A DNA stretch of 64,000 bases from Candidatus Magnetocorallium paracelense. Lineage in GTDB: Bacteria; Nitrospirota; Thermodesulfovibrionia; Thermodesulfovibrionales; Magnetobacteriaceae. The notes under the pieces are model-generated. The model ran no database searches and had not been told where the DNA came from. It worked only from the letters and a program-made list of their open reading frames with translations. The translations under genes were made by a program, and so were the position numbers. How positions within the stretch are numbered: the first letter of the stretch is position 1; each line of letters begins with the position of its first letter. Positions 54,373 to 63,804 of this stretch are shown piece by piece. Location: positions 1 to 64,000 of the forward strand of contig JAREWP010000100.1 in assembly GCA_029001845.1 (NCBI GenBank), in the 5' to 3' direction.

Positions 54373-56370
54373 ATGTCTAATATGGTAACAATAAAGATAA
54401 ACGGAGAGGAACATAAAGTTCCTGAGGGGATGAACCTCATAGACGCCGCAGAAACGGTTGGCGTCCACATACCTAATCTCTGTTACCTGAAGGGGATGAA
54501 GGGGATCGGCGCCTGCCGGATGTGCCTTATCGAGTCCGGCGGCAGGAGCATGATCGCTTGTATAATGAAAACAAAAGAGGGTATGGATGTAGTAACGGAA
54601 AACGAAAAAATAAGTCAGCTCAGGAAGTTTGTAATCGATCTCATACTTTCTATGCATCCTCTGGATTGTATGACATGTACAAAAGCCGGTGTCTGTGATT
54701 TACAAAAATATGCATATGATTTAGAAATTAAAGAGTCTTCCTTTAGCAGAAAATCATTTAATTTTTCCATAGACGAGGGAAATCCTTTTATTAAGAGAGA
54801 CCCCGATTACTGTGTTTTGTGCGGCCGTTGCGTCAGAGTTTGTAAGGAACAGGGCACTTCCGTTCTCGACTTTATGGGCAGAGGCGTAGGCTCAAAAGTA
54901 ACCACTGCCGATGATAAGCCTCTTCAGGAGTCGGGGTGTACATTTTGCGGCGCCTGTGTCGATGTCTGTCCTGTCAATGCTTTGCTTGAAGCAGACAGAT
55001 GGAGAAAAGGTCGTGAGTGGGAGTACAACACCGTCAATTCCGTATGTCTTTCCTGTGGTAATGCCTGTTCGGTCAAAGTATGCACATCGAATGGAGATAT
55101 CGTAAAAATAAATGCCGGTTCCAATAACGGCAGAGTAGATAAATATATATGTGCAATCGGGAGATACGGTTTCGATTCTCTGAAGTCCGATGTTAGAGTG
55201 ACAGGGCCGATGAAAAAGGTGGACGGTTCTCTTAAAGAGACGTCATGGGAAGACGCACTTGCGATTGCGGCGGAAAAACTGAAACAAGGCGATGCAGGCA
55301 TAATCTCGAACGCTTCTCTCACAAATGAGGATACACTGACATTAAGCCGTCTTGCCGAAAATACGGGTGTAAGCAATACAGGCACGACTGTCAGTCTCTA
55401 TGCCGATAACGCCTCTCTTATAGGCCCTGCGGCGGATATTAACGATGCAGACCTGCTTGTTGTGGCCGGTCTTAATCCTTCTCAGTGGAAAAGAAATCTT
55501 CCTGCCCTTGACGCCATTGTGAGAAGAAAGATCGACAGAAAAGTAAAAGTGATTGTTCTCAATTCCGAGGACACCGGTATTGCCGATGCTGCAACTATTG
55601 CTTTAAAGGGAGATGAGTCGGTTTTACTTAAGTCTCTGGCAAAAAGTTTAATAGATAAAGGTGAAAGCTCTCCGAGCGGTATTGACTTGGCAGGCGTTTC
55701 TTCTGACGAAAATACTGAGAAGGCCGCAGAATTATACAAAGAAGCCTCAAATCCTATGATAATCGCTTCTCCCTCCTTATTCGAAGCTGCTCAGAGTGTT
55801 GCCGCCATAAAAGGATCCGTTTTATCGGCGCCTTTGGAAGCCAATGCCAGGGGTACGATTCTTATGGGGCTTAAGGAAAGTGGAAAGGGCTATAGCGGTC
55901 TTGTAGAGGGTGGAGTTAAAACTCTTTATGCAGTTGGCGAATTACCTTTCGAAAAAAGACCATCCGTGGATTTTCTCATTGTCCAGAGTTCCTACTTGAC
56001 AGATATTGCAAAAGAGGCCGATCTTCTTTTACCTGCAAACCATTCTCTTGAGACTAACGGTTCTATTGTTGACTATATGGGCGCAGTAAAAGAACTTGCA
56101 TGCGCCGCCGAGTCTCCGGTAGACTCAAAACCCAACAGCGAGATTTTTATGGAAATAGCCAAAAAGAGCGGTAATGGGATAGCTGCACCAAATACTGAAG
56201 AGATTAAAGGTCTTGCAGATGTAAAAGCCGAGCTTACTGTAAAGCCCTTTTCAAAGAGAAGCGATCTCGCTTCGGATATGACCGGATTATGTGAGAGCAT
56301 GAATAAACCGGTTATTAACGGATCCAGACTTCTCTGGCTTAAAGAGACTGAAGCTGCTGTTTCAGCATAA
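54373..56370 (+). CDS. nuoG: NuoG-like iron-sulfur subunit with molybdopterin-oxidoreductase-like domain
   Basis: The N-terminal [2Fe-2S] ferredoxin (NLCYLKGMKGIGACRMC) is followed by the His-Cys [4Fe-4S] site (HPLDCMTCTKAGVC). Two more clusters follow (CVLCGRCVRVC, CTFCGACVDVC), then the [4Fe-4S] domain of molybdopterin enzymes (CLSCGNACSVKVC). The C-terminal part resembles the NuoG/FdhA fold, but at 665 residues it is shorter than formate dehydrogenases. I find no catalytic Sec/Cys region and no H-cluster motif of [FeFe]-hydrogenase, so it is an electron-wiring subunit. It closes the acsB operon. Confidence 0.9.
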   Translation: MSNMVTIKINGEEHKVPEGMNLIDAAETVGVHIPNLCYLKGMKGIGACRMCLIESGGRSMIACIMKTKEGMDVVTENEKISQLRKFVIDLILSMHPLDCMTCTKAGVCDLQKYAYDLEIKESSFSRKSFNFSIDEGNPFIKRDPDYCVLCGRCVRVCKEQGTSVLDFMGRGVGSKVTTADDKPLQESGCTFCGACVDVCPVNALLEADRWRKGREWEYNTVNSVCLSCGNACSVKVCTSNGDIVKINAGSNNGRVDKYICAIGRYGFDSLKSDVRVTGPMKKVDGSLKETSWEDALAIAAEKLKQGDAGIISNASLTNEDTLTLSRLAENTGVSNTGTTVSLYADNASLIGPAADINDADLLVVAGLNPSQWKRNLPALDAIVRRKIDRKVKVIVLNSEDTGIADAATIALKGDESVLLKSLAKSLIDKGESSPSGIDLAGVSSDENTEKAAELYKEASNPMIIASPSLFEAAQSVAAIKGSVLSAPLEANARGTILMGLKESGKGYSGLVEGGVKTLYAVGELPFEKRPSVDFLIVQSSYLTDIAKEADLLLPANHSLETNGSIVDYMGAVKELACAAESPVDSKPNSEIFMEIAKKSGNGIAAPNTEEIKGLADVKAELTVKPFSKRSDLASDMTGLCESMNKPVINGSRLLWLKETEAAVSA

Positions 56371-56407
56371 ATTCCGTACATCATTAATTCCGTATATAAT
56401 GTAAATT

Positions 56408-56459
56408 AACCACGAAGGTCACGAAGTTTAATTTTTTACTTCTTCGTGATCTTCGTGCT
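56408..56459. repeat. CACGAAG palindromic repeat, copy 3
   Basis: AACCACGAAGGTCACGAAG pairs with CTTCTTCGTGATCTTCGTG around a T-rich loop, just after nuoG. It may act as a terminator of the operon. Confidence 0.7.
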
Positions 56460-56486
56460 TATAATGTATTCCTGAAGAATCATATC

Positions 56487-57071
56487 ATGCCGCAAATCAA
56501 TCTTTTAACTCCATTAACCGAATCCGATACCCGCTCTCTTAGAGTGGGAGATATTGTATCTCTCAATGGTCACATCTTTACGGGCCGTGACAGATTTCAC
56601 AAACTTCTTTATAACGACAACTCTGCTGCCGAAAATATTCCCTATGATACGCAGGGCGGAATCGTGTTTCATTGCGGGCCTCTAATTAATAAAATCGATG
56701 ATGAGTATACACTAATTTCAGGCGGACCTACAACAAGCATCAGACTTGAGATGTATGAGTGGTATGTTATAAAAAATTTTGGCATTAGAGGAATTATCGG
56801 CAAAGGCGGTATGGGTGAAAAGACTCTGTCCGCCCTAAAAGAACACGGTTGTGTTTATCTTCACACAATAAGCGGAGCAGCTGTTTATCTGGCCGAAAGA
56901 GTAACAAAGGTTGTAAATGTATGGAAAAGAGAGGAGTTTGGTGACGCCGAAGCGTCGTGGCTTCTTGAGGTAAGAGATTTCCCCTGTGTGGTGACAATGG
57001 ATTCCCTGGGAAACAGTTTGCATCACGACCTGCAGCGCAGTTCCGTGGAAAGGATGGAAGAGTTGTTTTAA
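56487..57071 (+). CDS. Class I fumarate hydratase / tartrate dehydratase beta-type subunit
   Basis: The 194-residue protein is the C-terminal (beta) part of class I Fe-S hydro-lyases: SLRVGDIVSLNGHIFTGRD, HCGPLI, SGGPTTSIRL, and GIIGKGGMGEKT. In two-subunit fumarases it pairs with an alpha subunit that holds the [4Fe-4S] cluster; no alpha gene is in this window. Fumarate is the likely substrate, with tartrate as alternative. It follows nuoG by about 115 bases, beyond the palindromic repeat. Confidence 0.9.
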   Translation: MPQINLLTPLTESDTRSLRVGDIVSLNGHIFTGRDRFHKLLYNDNSAAENIPYDTQGGIVFHCGPLINKIDDEYTLISGGPTTSIRLEMYEWYVIKNFGIRGIIGKGGMGEKTLSALKEHGCVYLHTISGAAVYLAERVTKVVNVWKREEFGDAEASWLLEVRDFPCVVTMDSLGNSLHHDLQRSSVERMEELF

Positions 57072-57098
57072 ATCCATCGGATTGAATTTACCGGAATA

Positions 57099-57758
57099 CT
57101 ACCCAAAATCATATGGACTGAATTTATCGCCATTTAATATCCTTATAAGTCCCTCTGTTCCGGCTTTTATTACATACAATCCCTGTTTATAGGCATACCT
57201 GTCAGCCCCCTCCTCCATATTGATTCCTGCAACTGCTCCATACACTCTGAAACCTCTGTATACAGGCATGAACACTTTAAACTTCTTTATACTCTTTACC
57301 GCATCTTTCACATCATTTACCTTTAAATTGCTTTTTACCTCTATGAATACAACTTCTTCGGAATTACTCAGCAGTATATCTATCTCCATCATATCGCCGT
57401 TTTGGAATGCCTTTATCCTCTGGCCTGAAGCAGTTACTTTTCTCCCCCTCTCCTGAAAAAGCTTCAGTGCTCCCGGTTCTACCAATGCCTCTACAAACTT
57501 TCCCCACTGCCCCACAAATAAATCCTTTGCCTCTTTTATCTCTTTAGACAGTTTCTCTATTTCTAAAGAGCTCTCTTTAATTCTCCTGTCTGTCTCTAAA
57601 GAGCTCTCTTTAATTATTCTCTCTGTCTCTAAGGAGCTTTCTTTAATTATTCTCTCTGTTTCCTTAATTTGTGTATCTGTTTCATTGAATCTCTTATCTG
57701 TTTCTTTAAATAACTTCCAAAGTTCACTTATTGATTTATCAACTTCTTCACCGGTCAT
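57099..57758 (-). CDS. DUF3782-like coiled-coil protein with PD-(D/E)XK nuclease domain
   Basis: The N-terminal half is a coiled coil with three near-identical 11-residue units (ERIIKESSLET), encoded by direct DNA repeats. The C-terminal half has the nuclease core DMMEIDILLSN and VVFIEVKSN, which gives the D...E-x-K pattern with all key residues. Proteins of this type are frequent in multi-copy families in some bacterial genomes, and their role is not established. AAGGAGGAGTG precedes the start. The 410 bases to the next gene at 58172 contain nothing recognised. Confidence 0.8.
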   Translation of the reverse strand: MTGEEVDKSISELWKLFKETDKRFNETDTQIKETERIIKESSLETERIIKESSLETDRRIKESSLEIEKLSKEIKEAKDLFVGQWGKFVEALVEPGALKLFQERGRKVTASGQRIKAFQNGDMMEIDILLSNSEEVVFIEVKSNLKVNDVKDAVKSIKKFKVFMPVYRGFRVYGAVAGINMEEGADRYAYKQGLYVIKAGTEGLIRILNGDKFSPYDFG

Positions 57759-58171
57759 TCACTCCTCCTTTTTAAGTACAAAATATCAGAGAAAAGCAAT
57801 CCCTTATTGGCGGTCAGCATTAAGGTAAGAAAATACTTGTCATTATGCTTTTTAAAAAATATAACCACTTGTCAAAGTGTGTCTCCAACTCTTCCTCTTT
57901 TTTTTTCAAACCGAACCATCTCTATGAATATATAGGTCAGTTTATCGTAAAATACCTGACAATACTGATCATTAAAGTTTCTTAAAACCGAAATCAGTGT
58001 ATGGATTGATATATTTAGCTCTCATTGTAAGTTAATTATAACATAACCGGCAGAGCGGTATAAGACAACAGAAGTAAAGAACAGTTAATCAACCAATTGC
58101 CATTAACCATGTATCTAACATATAATATCAGATATATTATTCCGGAAATAACATAAAAATATTCCTTTAAC

Positions 58172-59596
58172 ATGATATTTGCAAGAAAGAAAAAAAGAGA
58201 GAGCACATTACCTCTGTTTAAAGATTTAGACACTTCCGATGTCCACAGATTATTTAAAGCAGGGTCAGTCATGGAAATATCTAAAGGAGATGCTTTGATC
58301 AGTGAGGGTGATACTCAGGATGCTCTTTTTATTATACTTAGCGGGCGTTTTCGTAAAGTAAAGAAAGCCGCTTCCGGCCAGGAAAAGGAGAGTGGCAACC
58401 TCTCTGCCGGAGATATATATGGAGGACTCTTTTCCGATGAGAATATAAGTTACGACTTCTCCATCATCGCTGAAACGAACGCCAAGGTCCTCTCTTTATC
58501 CGACAAATCGCTGGGCTCTTTAAAACCGGAATTGCAGGTATTTGTATACAAAAAGATGAATCTTTTGTCGGCCCGCAGGATACAATCCCATTTACGCAGC
58601 GAAGCTGTCTTCAATGATAAAACCAGAAAGCTCAATTACGAACTCAGAAAAATGGCGCAAAATGAGATGGCAGTAAACAGGAGAAATAAGTCTTTATCGG
58701 AATATGTAAAAAACTCCTTTATAACTCAGAGAGAGATATACGAAGAATCGGAACTCGTAAATGAGGTGATTAACAAAATCCCCCGTTTGCCTCCATATAT
58801 TAACAAACTGATTAATACCCTTGTTTATGAAAACGCCTCTATTGATCAGGTCGTTGATCTTGCACTCTCGGACCCATCTCTGTCCGCTCTGATTTTAAAG
58901 ACAGTTAACTCCCCTGCCTATGGTTTAAAAGAAAAAATAACGGATATGAATCATGCTGTATTATATCTTGGATTTAACAGAGTATACTCTCTTGTGATAG
59001 AGAGCAGCCTTAAAAAATCCATGCCTGACAGCGAAGATTTTAAGCAAATCTATTACCATTCCAACATTATTTCCACTCTTGGTTTCGAGATAGCCCTGCT
59101 GTGCGGAACAGAAAGCCCCGTTTTGGCCGGTACGATAGGGATACTCCACGATATGGGCAAAAGCGTTGTTATGTTGCTGCAAAGAAATCATCCGAAGCTG
59201 AGACTTCTCCTTGACAGGCTGGATCACACGATGTTGGGAGGATTATTGTTAAAAAGATGGGATATACCCGAAGATATCTATCTTGCCCTTCAATATCAGG
59301 ATTTTCCCTGTTTTCTCCCTCCTGCAGAGCTCCCTAAAGAGCAGGTAGTAAGTGTTGCCGTTTTATATCTATCCCATGTCTGTTTCGAAGCTTTAACAAA
59401 AGGCAATCAAAACCCCGTTGAAGCCGCTTTCGGCGATTTGTATATGAAAGCATTGAAAAAAGAGGAAATATCACCTGCCGAGCTTTTCGAGATTGAAATC
59501 ATGCCCTCTCTCGATAAAAAACTCCATACCCTTCCCAAAGATTTCAGAAATCTTATTATCCAATACAAAAAAAGTAAAGCAGAGAAGCGGTCATGA
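58172..59596 (+). CDS. Cyclic-nucleotide-binding-like domain fused to HDOD domain
   Basis: The N-terminal part (about residues 15-130) has the cNMP-binding beta roll, with KGDALISEGDTQDALFIILSGR. A linker helix follows, then an HDOD domain (about 195-400) with LSDPSLSALILKTVNSPAYG and GTIGILHDMGKSVV. There is no membrane segment. It is a cytosolic signalling protein, the second HDOD protein in the window. Its stop overlaps the 3' end of the convergent napH-like gene by six bases. Confidence 0.9.
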   Translation: MIFARKKKRESTLPLFKDLDTSDVHRLFKAGSVMEISKGDALISEGDTQDALFIILSGRFRKVKKAASGQEKESGNLSAGDIYGGLFSDENISYDFSIIAETNAKVLSLSDKSLGSLKPELQVFVYKKMNLLSARRIQSHLRSEAVFNDKTRKLNYELRKMAQNEMAVNRRNKSLSEYVKNSFITQREIYEESELVNEVINKIPRLPPYINKLINTLVYENASIDQVVDLALSDPSLSALILKTVNSPAYGLKEKITDMNHAVLYLGFNRVYSLVIESSLKKSMPDSEDFKQIYYHSNIISTLGFEIALLCGTESPVLAGTIGILHDMGKSVVMLLQRNHPKLRLLLDRLDHTMLGGLLLKRWDIPEDIYLALQYQDFPCFLPPAELPKEQVVSVAVLYLSHVCFEALTKGNQNPVEAAFGDLYMKALKKEEISPAELFEIEIMPSLDKKLHTLPKDFRNLIIQYKKSKAEKRS

Positions 59597-60475
59597 CCAT
59601 CTGCGGGAAAAAGAGAGAGCCCTTTCAGGGCATTGGGAGATACAGAGAGCGCACTGGTCGCATTCTGACGATATGACTCCTGTCGACGGTGTCAGCACAT
59701 AGGGACAAATTTGATCGCATTTTTTACAGGAAACACACTTCCTACGATCGTTTTTCACACTTATCAGCCTCATCCTGTTCAGGAGGCTGTATACTGCTCC
59801 GCCCGGGCATAAAGTACGACACCAGAGCCTCCCGCCGAATATCAGCTCAAAAAAAAGCATGGAAAAAATCAGGAAGAAACCGATACTTACTGTAGATTTG
59901 GTAATAATATAATAGATTTCGTCGGATATGAGTTTCGGGGGGTAGATAAGAAAAAAGAAGTGGACTCCGAAAAAGATTCCCATAATTATTCCCGATCCAA
60001 GTACTACATATTTTAGCAATACAGGCATGTTGATATTCAGCAGGGGAACACCGATTCGTTTTATTATACGCCTCAACTTTACATTGACCTGACCAAATAG
60101 CGCCATGGGACATATCCAACCGCAAAATATCTTTCCAAAAACGATTGTCAGTAATACAGGCAAAAGAGAGGCATATAAAAAAGGGAGGTAAATGTCTCCG
60201 GTGCGACTGATATTGCCTATAAAAGAAAGGGGATCGGTTATTTTAAAATCTCCAATGGTTCCCGCCCAGATATCACCTTGCACAAATGTTACGATCTCAT
60301 GCCGGTTGTCTCTCATACCTATTGTTTTGTCAATGATGCTCAAAACAGATGATTTTTCGATAAGCTCTTCTCCGCCATACTTTATTTTTTGATTCTCATA
60401 GTGATTCAGAAAAGCAATGGCAATCAGGGCCGTTAGGACTGTAAATTGTGTTATGATTCGTAAAATTATGCTCAT
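59591..60475 (-). CDS. NapH-like membrane ferredoxin
   Basis: The ATG at 60475 starts a protein with about five membrane helices. It has the CxxxCP motifs of NapH/NosR-type proteins (FCGWICPMALFG and LWCRTLCPGGAVY) and two C-terminal [4Fe-4S] sites, CVSCKKCDQICP and CDQCALCISQCP. It begins seven bases after the stop of the NapG-like gene. Together they would form a quinol-linked electron transfer unit. No nitrate reductase or other terminal enzyme is present, so the acceptor is unknown. Confidence 0.88.
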   Translation of the reverse strand: MSIILRIITQFTVLTALIAIAFLNHYENQKIKYGGEELIEKSSVLSIIDKTIGMRDNRHEIVTFVQGDIWAGTIGDFKITDPLSFIGNISRTGDIYLPFLYASLLPVLLTIVFGKIFCGWICPMALFGQVNVKLRRIIKRIGVPLLNINMPVLLKYVVLGSGIIMGIFFGVHFFFLIYPPKLISDEIYYIITKSTVSIGFFLIFSMLFFELIFGGRLWCRTLCPGGAVYSLLNRMRLISVKNDRRKCVSCKKCDQICPYVLTPSTGVISSECDQCALCISQCPERALSFSRRWS

Positions 60476-60482
60476 AATCGAT

Positions 60483-61082
60483 TCATCGGTTTCTGTAATC
60501 TGCTTTTCTCGATTGAATAACAATAGCAGGTTGTCTCACAGGGCATATGTACTCGCACAGACCGCACCCCGTACACTTCTCTTCAACAACAAGAGGTCTT
60601 CCATTATCGTCCTGCTTTATTGCTATCTCCTGAAGAGGGCATATATTTATACAATATTCGCAAATCTGCGACTGCCAGGCAAAGCAGAGTTCTCTGTTTA
60701 TCTGCGCAGTTCCGATAGTAACATCCTCTTTTGTTTCGGGCATGATGAGAGCACCTGATTCGCAAGAGTTTATACATGGAAATTCGTCACATAAGACACA
60801 GGCGGACTTTCTGAAATTAATTACAGGAGTTAAATGATTGACAGAGTTCTGCCCGATAAACTTCATAATCGATTCTTTAGGGCATATTTTAACACAGGCA
60901 TCACACCTGGTGCATTTTTCAAGAAACTCCTTTTCCGGAAGAGCTCCGGGAGGTCTGAATATTCCGGGCTTTTCGGCATAAAGCTCTACAGAAGCATTGC
61001 CTGCCTCTCTTACTGCATCGAAGAGATATCCTAAGCTGCTTTTAAAAAAATTTTTTCTAGATATATATTTTTGGTCTGACAT
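60483..61082 (-). CDS. NapG-like ferredoxin with four [4Fe-4S] motifs
   Basis: Four cysteine groups are visible: CTRCDACVKICP, CVLCDEFPCINSC, CEYCINICP and CTGCGLCEYICP. This is the NapG/MauM arrangement. The N-terminus SRKNFFKS resembles a twin-arginine signal with RK instead of RR, so export is possible but uncertain. The gene is directly upstream of the napH-like gene on the minus strand, as in napGH operons. The partner terminal enzyme is not in the window. Confidence 0.87.
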   Translation of the reverse strand: MSDQKYISRKNFFKSSLGYLFDAVREAGNASVELYAEKPGIFRPPGALPEKEFLEKCTRCDACVKICPKESIMKFIGQNSVNHLTPVINFRKSACVLCDEFPCINSCESGALIMPETKEDVTIGTAQINRELCFAWQSQICEYCINICPLQEIAIKQDDNGRPLVVEEKCTGCGLCEYICPVRQPAIVIQSRKADYRNR

Positions 61083-61200
61083 TTTTATCGTAGTTAGGCT
61101 TGGTTAAAAGAAAAACAATGACTCCTTCCTTATATATAAGCAAAACTCCTATCGAGATTGCAATGATTTAAATCACATTTAAAACTCCTCCTGTTTCTAA

Positions 61201-61225
61201 GGTGCTTTGCTCCTCAAGTTAATGA
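61201..61225. repeat. Inverted end copy of the TTAAGGAGCAAAGCAC repeat
   Basis: This matches the reverse complement of 61253-61277 with one difference, so the two face each other across 27 bases and can form a large hairpin. Confidence 0.8.
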
Positions 61226-61252
61226 GATTGCTCTGTATATTGAGAATCAATG

Positions 61253-61352
61253 TCATTAACTTAAGGAGCAAAGCACCATCCGCCTTCAGCGGCTAAACTC
61301 GAAGGCTCCGCTTCCGCCGGAAGGTGCTTCACCCCTTATGTTTAATGGTATT
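61253..61352. repeat. Dispersed palindromic repeat (TTAAGGAGCAAAGCAC), copy 2
   Basis: This copy matches 25357-25485 apart from a 30-base deletion in the centre. The remaining bases of 61083-61638 are AT-rich; no riboswitch was recognised before the TonB-dependent receptor. Confidence 0.85.
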
Positions 61353-61638
61353 GTATTGAGAATACAAACTTTCAGTATCGTCCGTAAATTCACTTTCATT
61401 CAGGCAGAATACCAAAAAAATATTTTTTAATATATTACACGATATTACATGTAAACTTTTGTGTAGCAAAGGATAATCTTAATATTATATAATAAGCGAT
61501 TTCAAAGATACCATATCTTAACCTGGTAAGTGATCACCAAACACGGTTTTAGGCATAAAGCAACATCATTTCAACAGTAAAAGTTGATTTTTTACAGTAA
61601 ATTTTTTCATTATATATAACACCTAAGGGAGGATATAA

Positions 61639-63762
61639 ATGAAGACCTGCGTTGACTCAGTTTATTTATCGATTTATGTTGTTTTATTTCTTACTTTGTC
61701 TTTTATCCCTACAACAGGCGCAAGTGAAATCAAGAATTTCAATACGTACGAATCGGAACCGGTAAGATATCCGGAAGATGACTCCGAATTGGAAAGACTG
61801 CTTGCAGTCATTAAAAAACAAACAGAAATTGCTACAAAAACCAAGCTGAACTCCGATTATGTTCCGGGAATTGTAACTGTTCTCAATGGATATGAACTCG
61901 AAACGATGGGAGTGAGAAATGTCGCCGAAGCGCTGACAACAGTAGCCGGTATTGATATAAATATTGGCATAAACGGAACCCTAAAACCAATTGTTCGCGG
62001 AATCACTTACGGTTTCGGTAAGTTAAAGACAATGCTCAACGGAGTCAATACAAACGCCACACTGGACGGAGACGTTCACTCCATATACTTTATACCCATC
62101 GAACAGGTGGAGAGAATAGACATCATCAGAGGTCCCGGTTCCTCTTTATACGGCAACTTTGCATATTCGGGAGTAATCAATGTAATAACGAGAAAAAACG
62201 AGAATCGCTTTTTCGCAAGATACGGCAGATTCGACGACTACACGGGAGGTGTTGTCTTTAATCATGAAATACCTGAAAGGGACTTTAAAGTGGGATTCAA
62301 CATTTCATGGTGGCAAAGAGACGATACGGACGTTGATATGGATTCCGATGGTCTGAGAGGCACATTGAACGAAAATGTTTCCGTCGCACCTGAAGACATT
62401 AACGATGCAAGAGACGGCCAGACCACGATCCTTACATTAAATTATAGAGACCTCTATTTTCTCGGTCAACAGTCACAGTCCGGTTTTGGGGCGCACTACG
62501 GATATACCGGCGCTCTTCCTCCTGAAGATAACAGACTTTCACAGGAGGACAACAGACACATGGCCGAAGCAGGCTGGGACTTGAAAATCAACAGCGATTT
62601 AAATATAAAAATCAAGCTTGGCTGGAGAGACTATGAATGGGAAGCAGACGATGTATGGCTCTTTCCCGAAGGCTACGGCTTTTATGACGATAGCGGGAAT
62701 CTGTTAATGAGTTATGACAATGGTATGAGAGGATCGTCGCATTATGAAGAGGATATTTTATACGGTGGGATGGAAGTGCATTATTATTTCGGTCAAAGCC
62801 ATAAAATACTTATAGGACTGGAACATGAAAACACCAGAATGCACGATATTTATACAAAACTCAACTACGATCCCGTCACATTCGAGCCTCTTCCCGATCT
62901 TCAAAAATACAAGAATGAAGGAAACTGGCTGAAAGACGGCAAAGAGAGGAATGTCACCAGCATATTTTTTCAGGATCACATTTATATATCAAAAAATTTT
63001 ATTCTCAATCTGGGTTTACGGTATGACGAGTACAATGATACAAAAGACAGATTTTCACCCAGAATAGCTGCTGTATACAGTCTCACAAGCAACCATACTT
63101 TGAAATTTCAATATGCCGAAGCCTTTCGACCACCCTCTTTTGTAGAGATGTACTCCATAGACAATCCCATTGTGTTGGGGAATCCCGATATCTATTCTGA
63201 AACAATAGATACAACGGAATTTCAGTATATTTACAGCAGGCCTAATTTGACTTGGAAAACAACGGCTTTTTACTCTCTTTTAGACGATCTCATAGGAAGA
63301 GAGGGAACGGAATATAAAAACATAGGAAATGCCGACACAAAGGGATTGGAAACGGAACTGCTTTGGAGGATTATGGACAGTGTCAGATTAAACGCCAATA
63401 TCTCATATGCCATAACAGACGACAGAGATGATGAGAACGAATTTTCCAGGGTCGCCAGATGGCTTGGTAATTTCGATGTCACTTACAGTCCTTTCAAGCA
63501 TTGGTATCTCTCGATGAAAGGCAGATATGTAGGAGAAAAAACCAGAGAGGAAGGTGACGCCAGATCAAAACTGGATGCTGAATTTACGGCTGATATTACC
63601 GCCACTGTAAACAATATTGCAATAAAAGGATTATCTCTGAGGACTTCTGTGAACAATGTCTTCGACGAAGATATTGACCATCCAACTCATTACTATGACT
63701 TACCCGATGATTTTCGCAGGCCGGGCAGGCAGTGGTGGATTCAGTTGGCTTACAACTGGTAA
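61639..63762 (+). CDS. TonB-dependent outer-membrane receptor
   Basis: A signal peptide (ending PTTGASE) and a plug domain (about residues 55-185) are followed by a 22-strand-type barrel. The plug has VTVLNGYELETMGVRN, then EQVERIDIIRGPGSSLYG and GVINVITRK, and the barrel shows FRPPSFVEMYS, then NPDIYSETIDTTEFQYIY. The C-terminal residue is an aromatic Trp in LAYNW, the usual BAM targeting signal. Length (707) suits siderophore, cobalamin or metal uptake receptors, and the ligand cannot be told. GGGAGG precedes the ATG. A second exported protein gene begins 43 bases later. Confidence 0.95.
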   Translation: MKTCVDSVYLSIYVVLFLTLSFIPTTGASEIKNFNTYESEPVRYPEDDSELERLLAVIKKQTEIATKTKLNSDYVPGIVTVLNGYELETMGVRNVAEALTTVAGIDINIGINGTLKPIVRGITYGFGKLKTMLNGVNTNATLDGDVHSIYFIPIEQVERIDIIRGPGSSLYGNFAYSGVINVITRKNENRFFARYGRFDDYTGGVVFNHEIPERDFKVGFNISWWQRDDTDVDMDSDGLRGTLNENVSVAPEDINDARDGQTTILTLNYRDLYFLGQQSQSGFGAHYGYTGALPPEDNRLSQEDNRHMAEAGWDLKINSDLNIKIKLGWRDYEWEADDVWLFPEGYGFYDDSGNLLMSYDNGMRGSSHYEEDILYGGMEVHYYFGQSHKILIGLEHENTRMHDIYTKLNYDPVTFEPLPDLQKYKNEGNWLKDGKERNVTSIFFQDHIYISKNFILNLGLRYDEYNDTKDRFSPRIAAVYSLTSNHTLKFQYAEAFRPPSFVEMYSIDNPIVLGNPDIYSETIDTTEFQYIYSRPNLTWKTTAFYSLLDDLIGREGTEYKNIGNADTKGLETELLWRIMDSVRLNANISYAITDDRDDENEFSRVARWLGNFDVTYSPFKHWYLSMKGRYVGEKTREEGDARSKLDAEFTADITATVNNIAIKGLSLRTSVNNVFDEDIDHPTHYYDLPDDFRRPGRQWWIQLAYNW

Positions 63763-63804
63763 CGGTTTTCTGACGAATTCAAATCGGCCTCATACTGTTA
63801 CTTT

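Noticed and set aside
54373-56370. [FeFe]-hydrogenase catalytic subunit
   Set aside because: The N-terminal clusters match, but the H-cluster motifs are absent and the C-terminal part is of the molybdopterin-oxidoreductase/NuoG type.
61083-61638. Cobalamin riboswitch before the TonB-dependent receptor
   Set aside because: No B12-box-like sequence was seen; the region is mostly palindromic repeat and AT-rich DNA.
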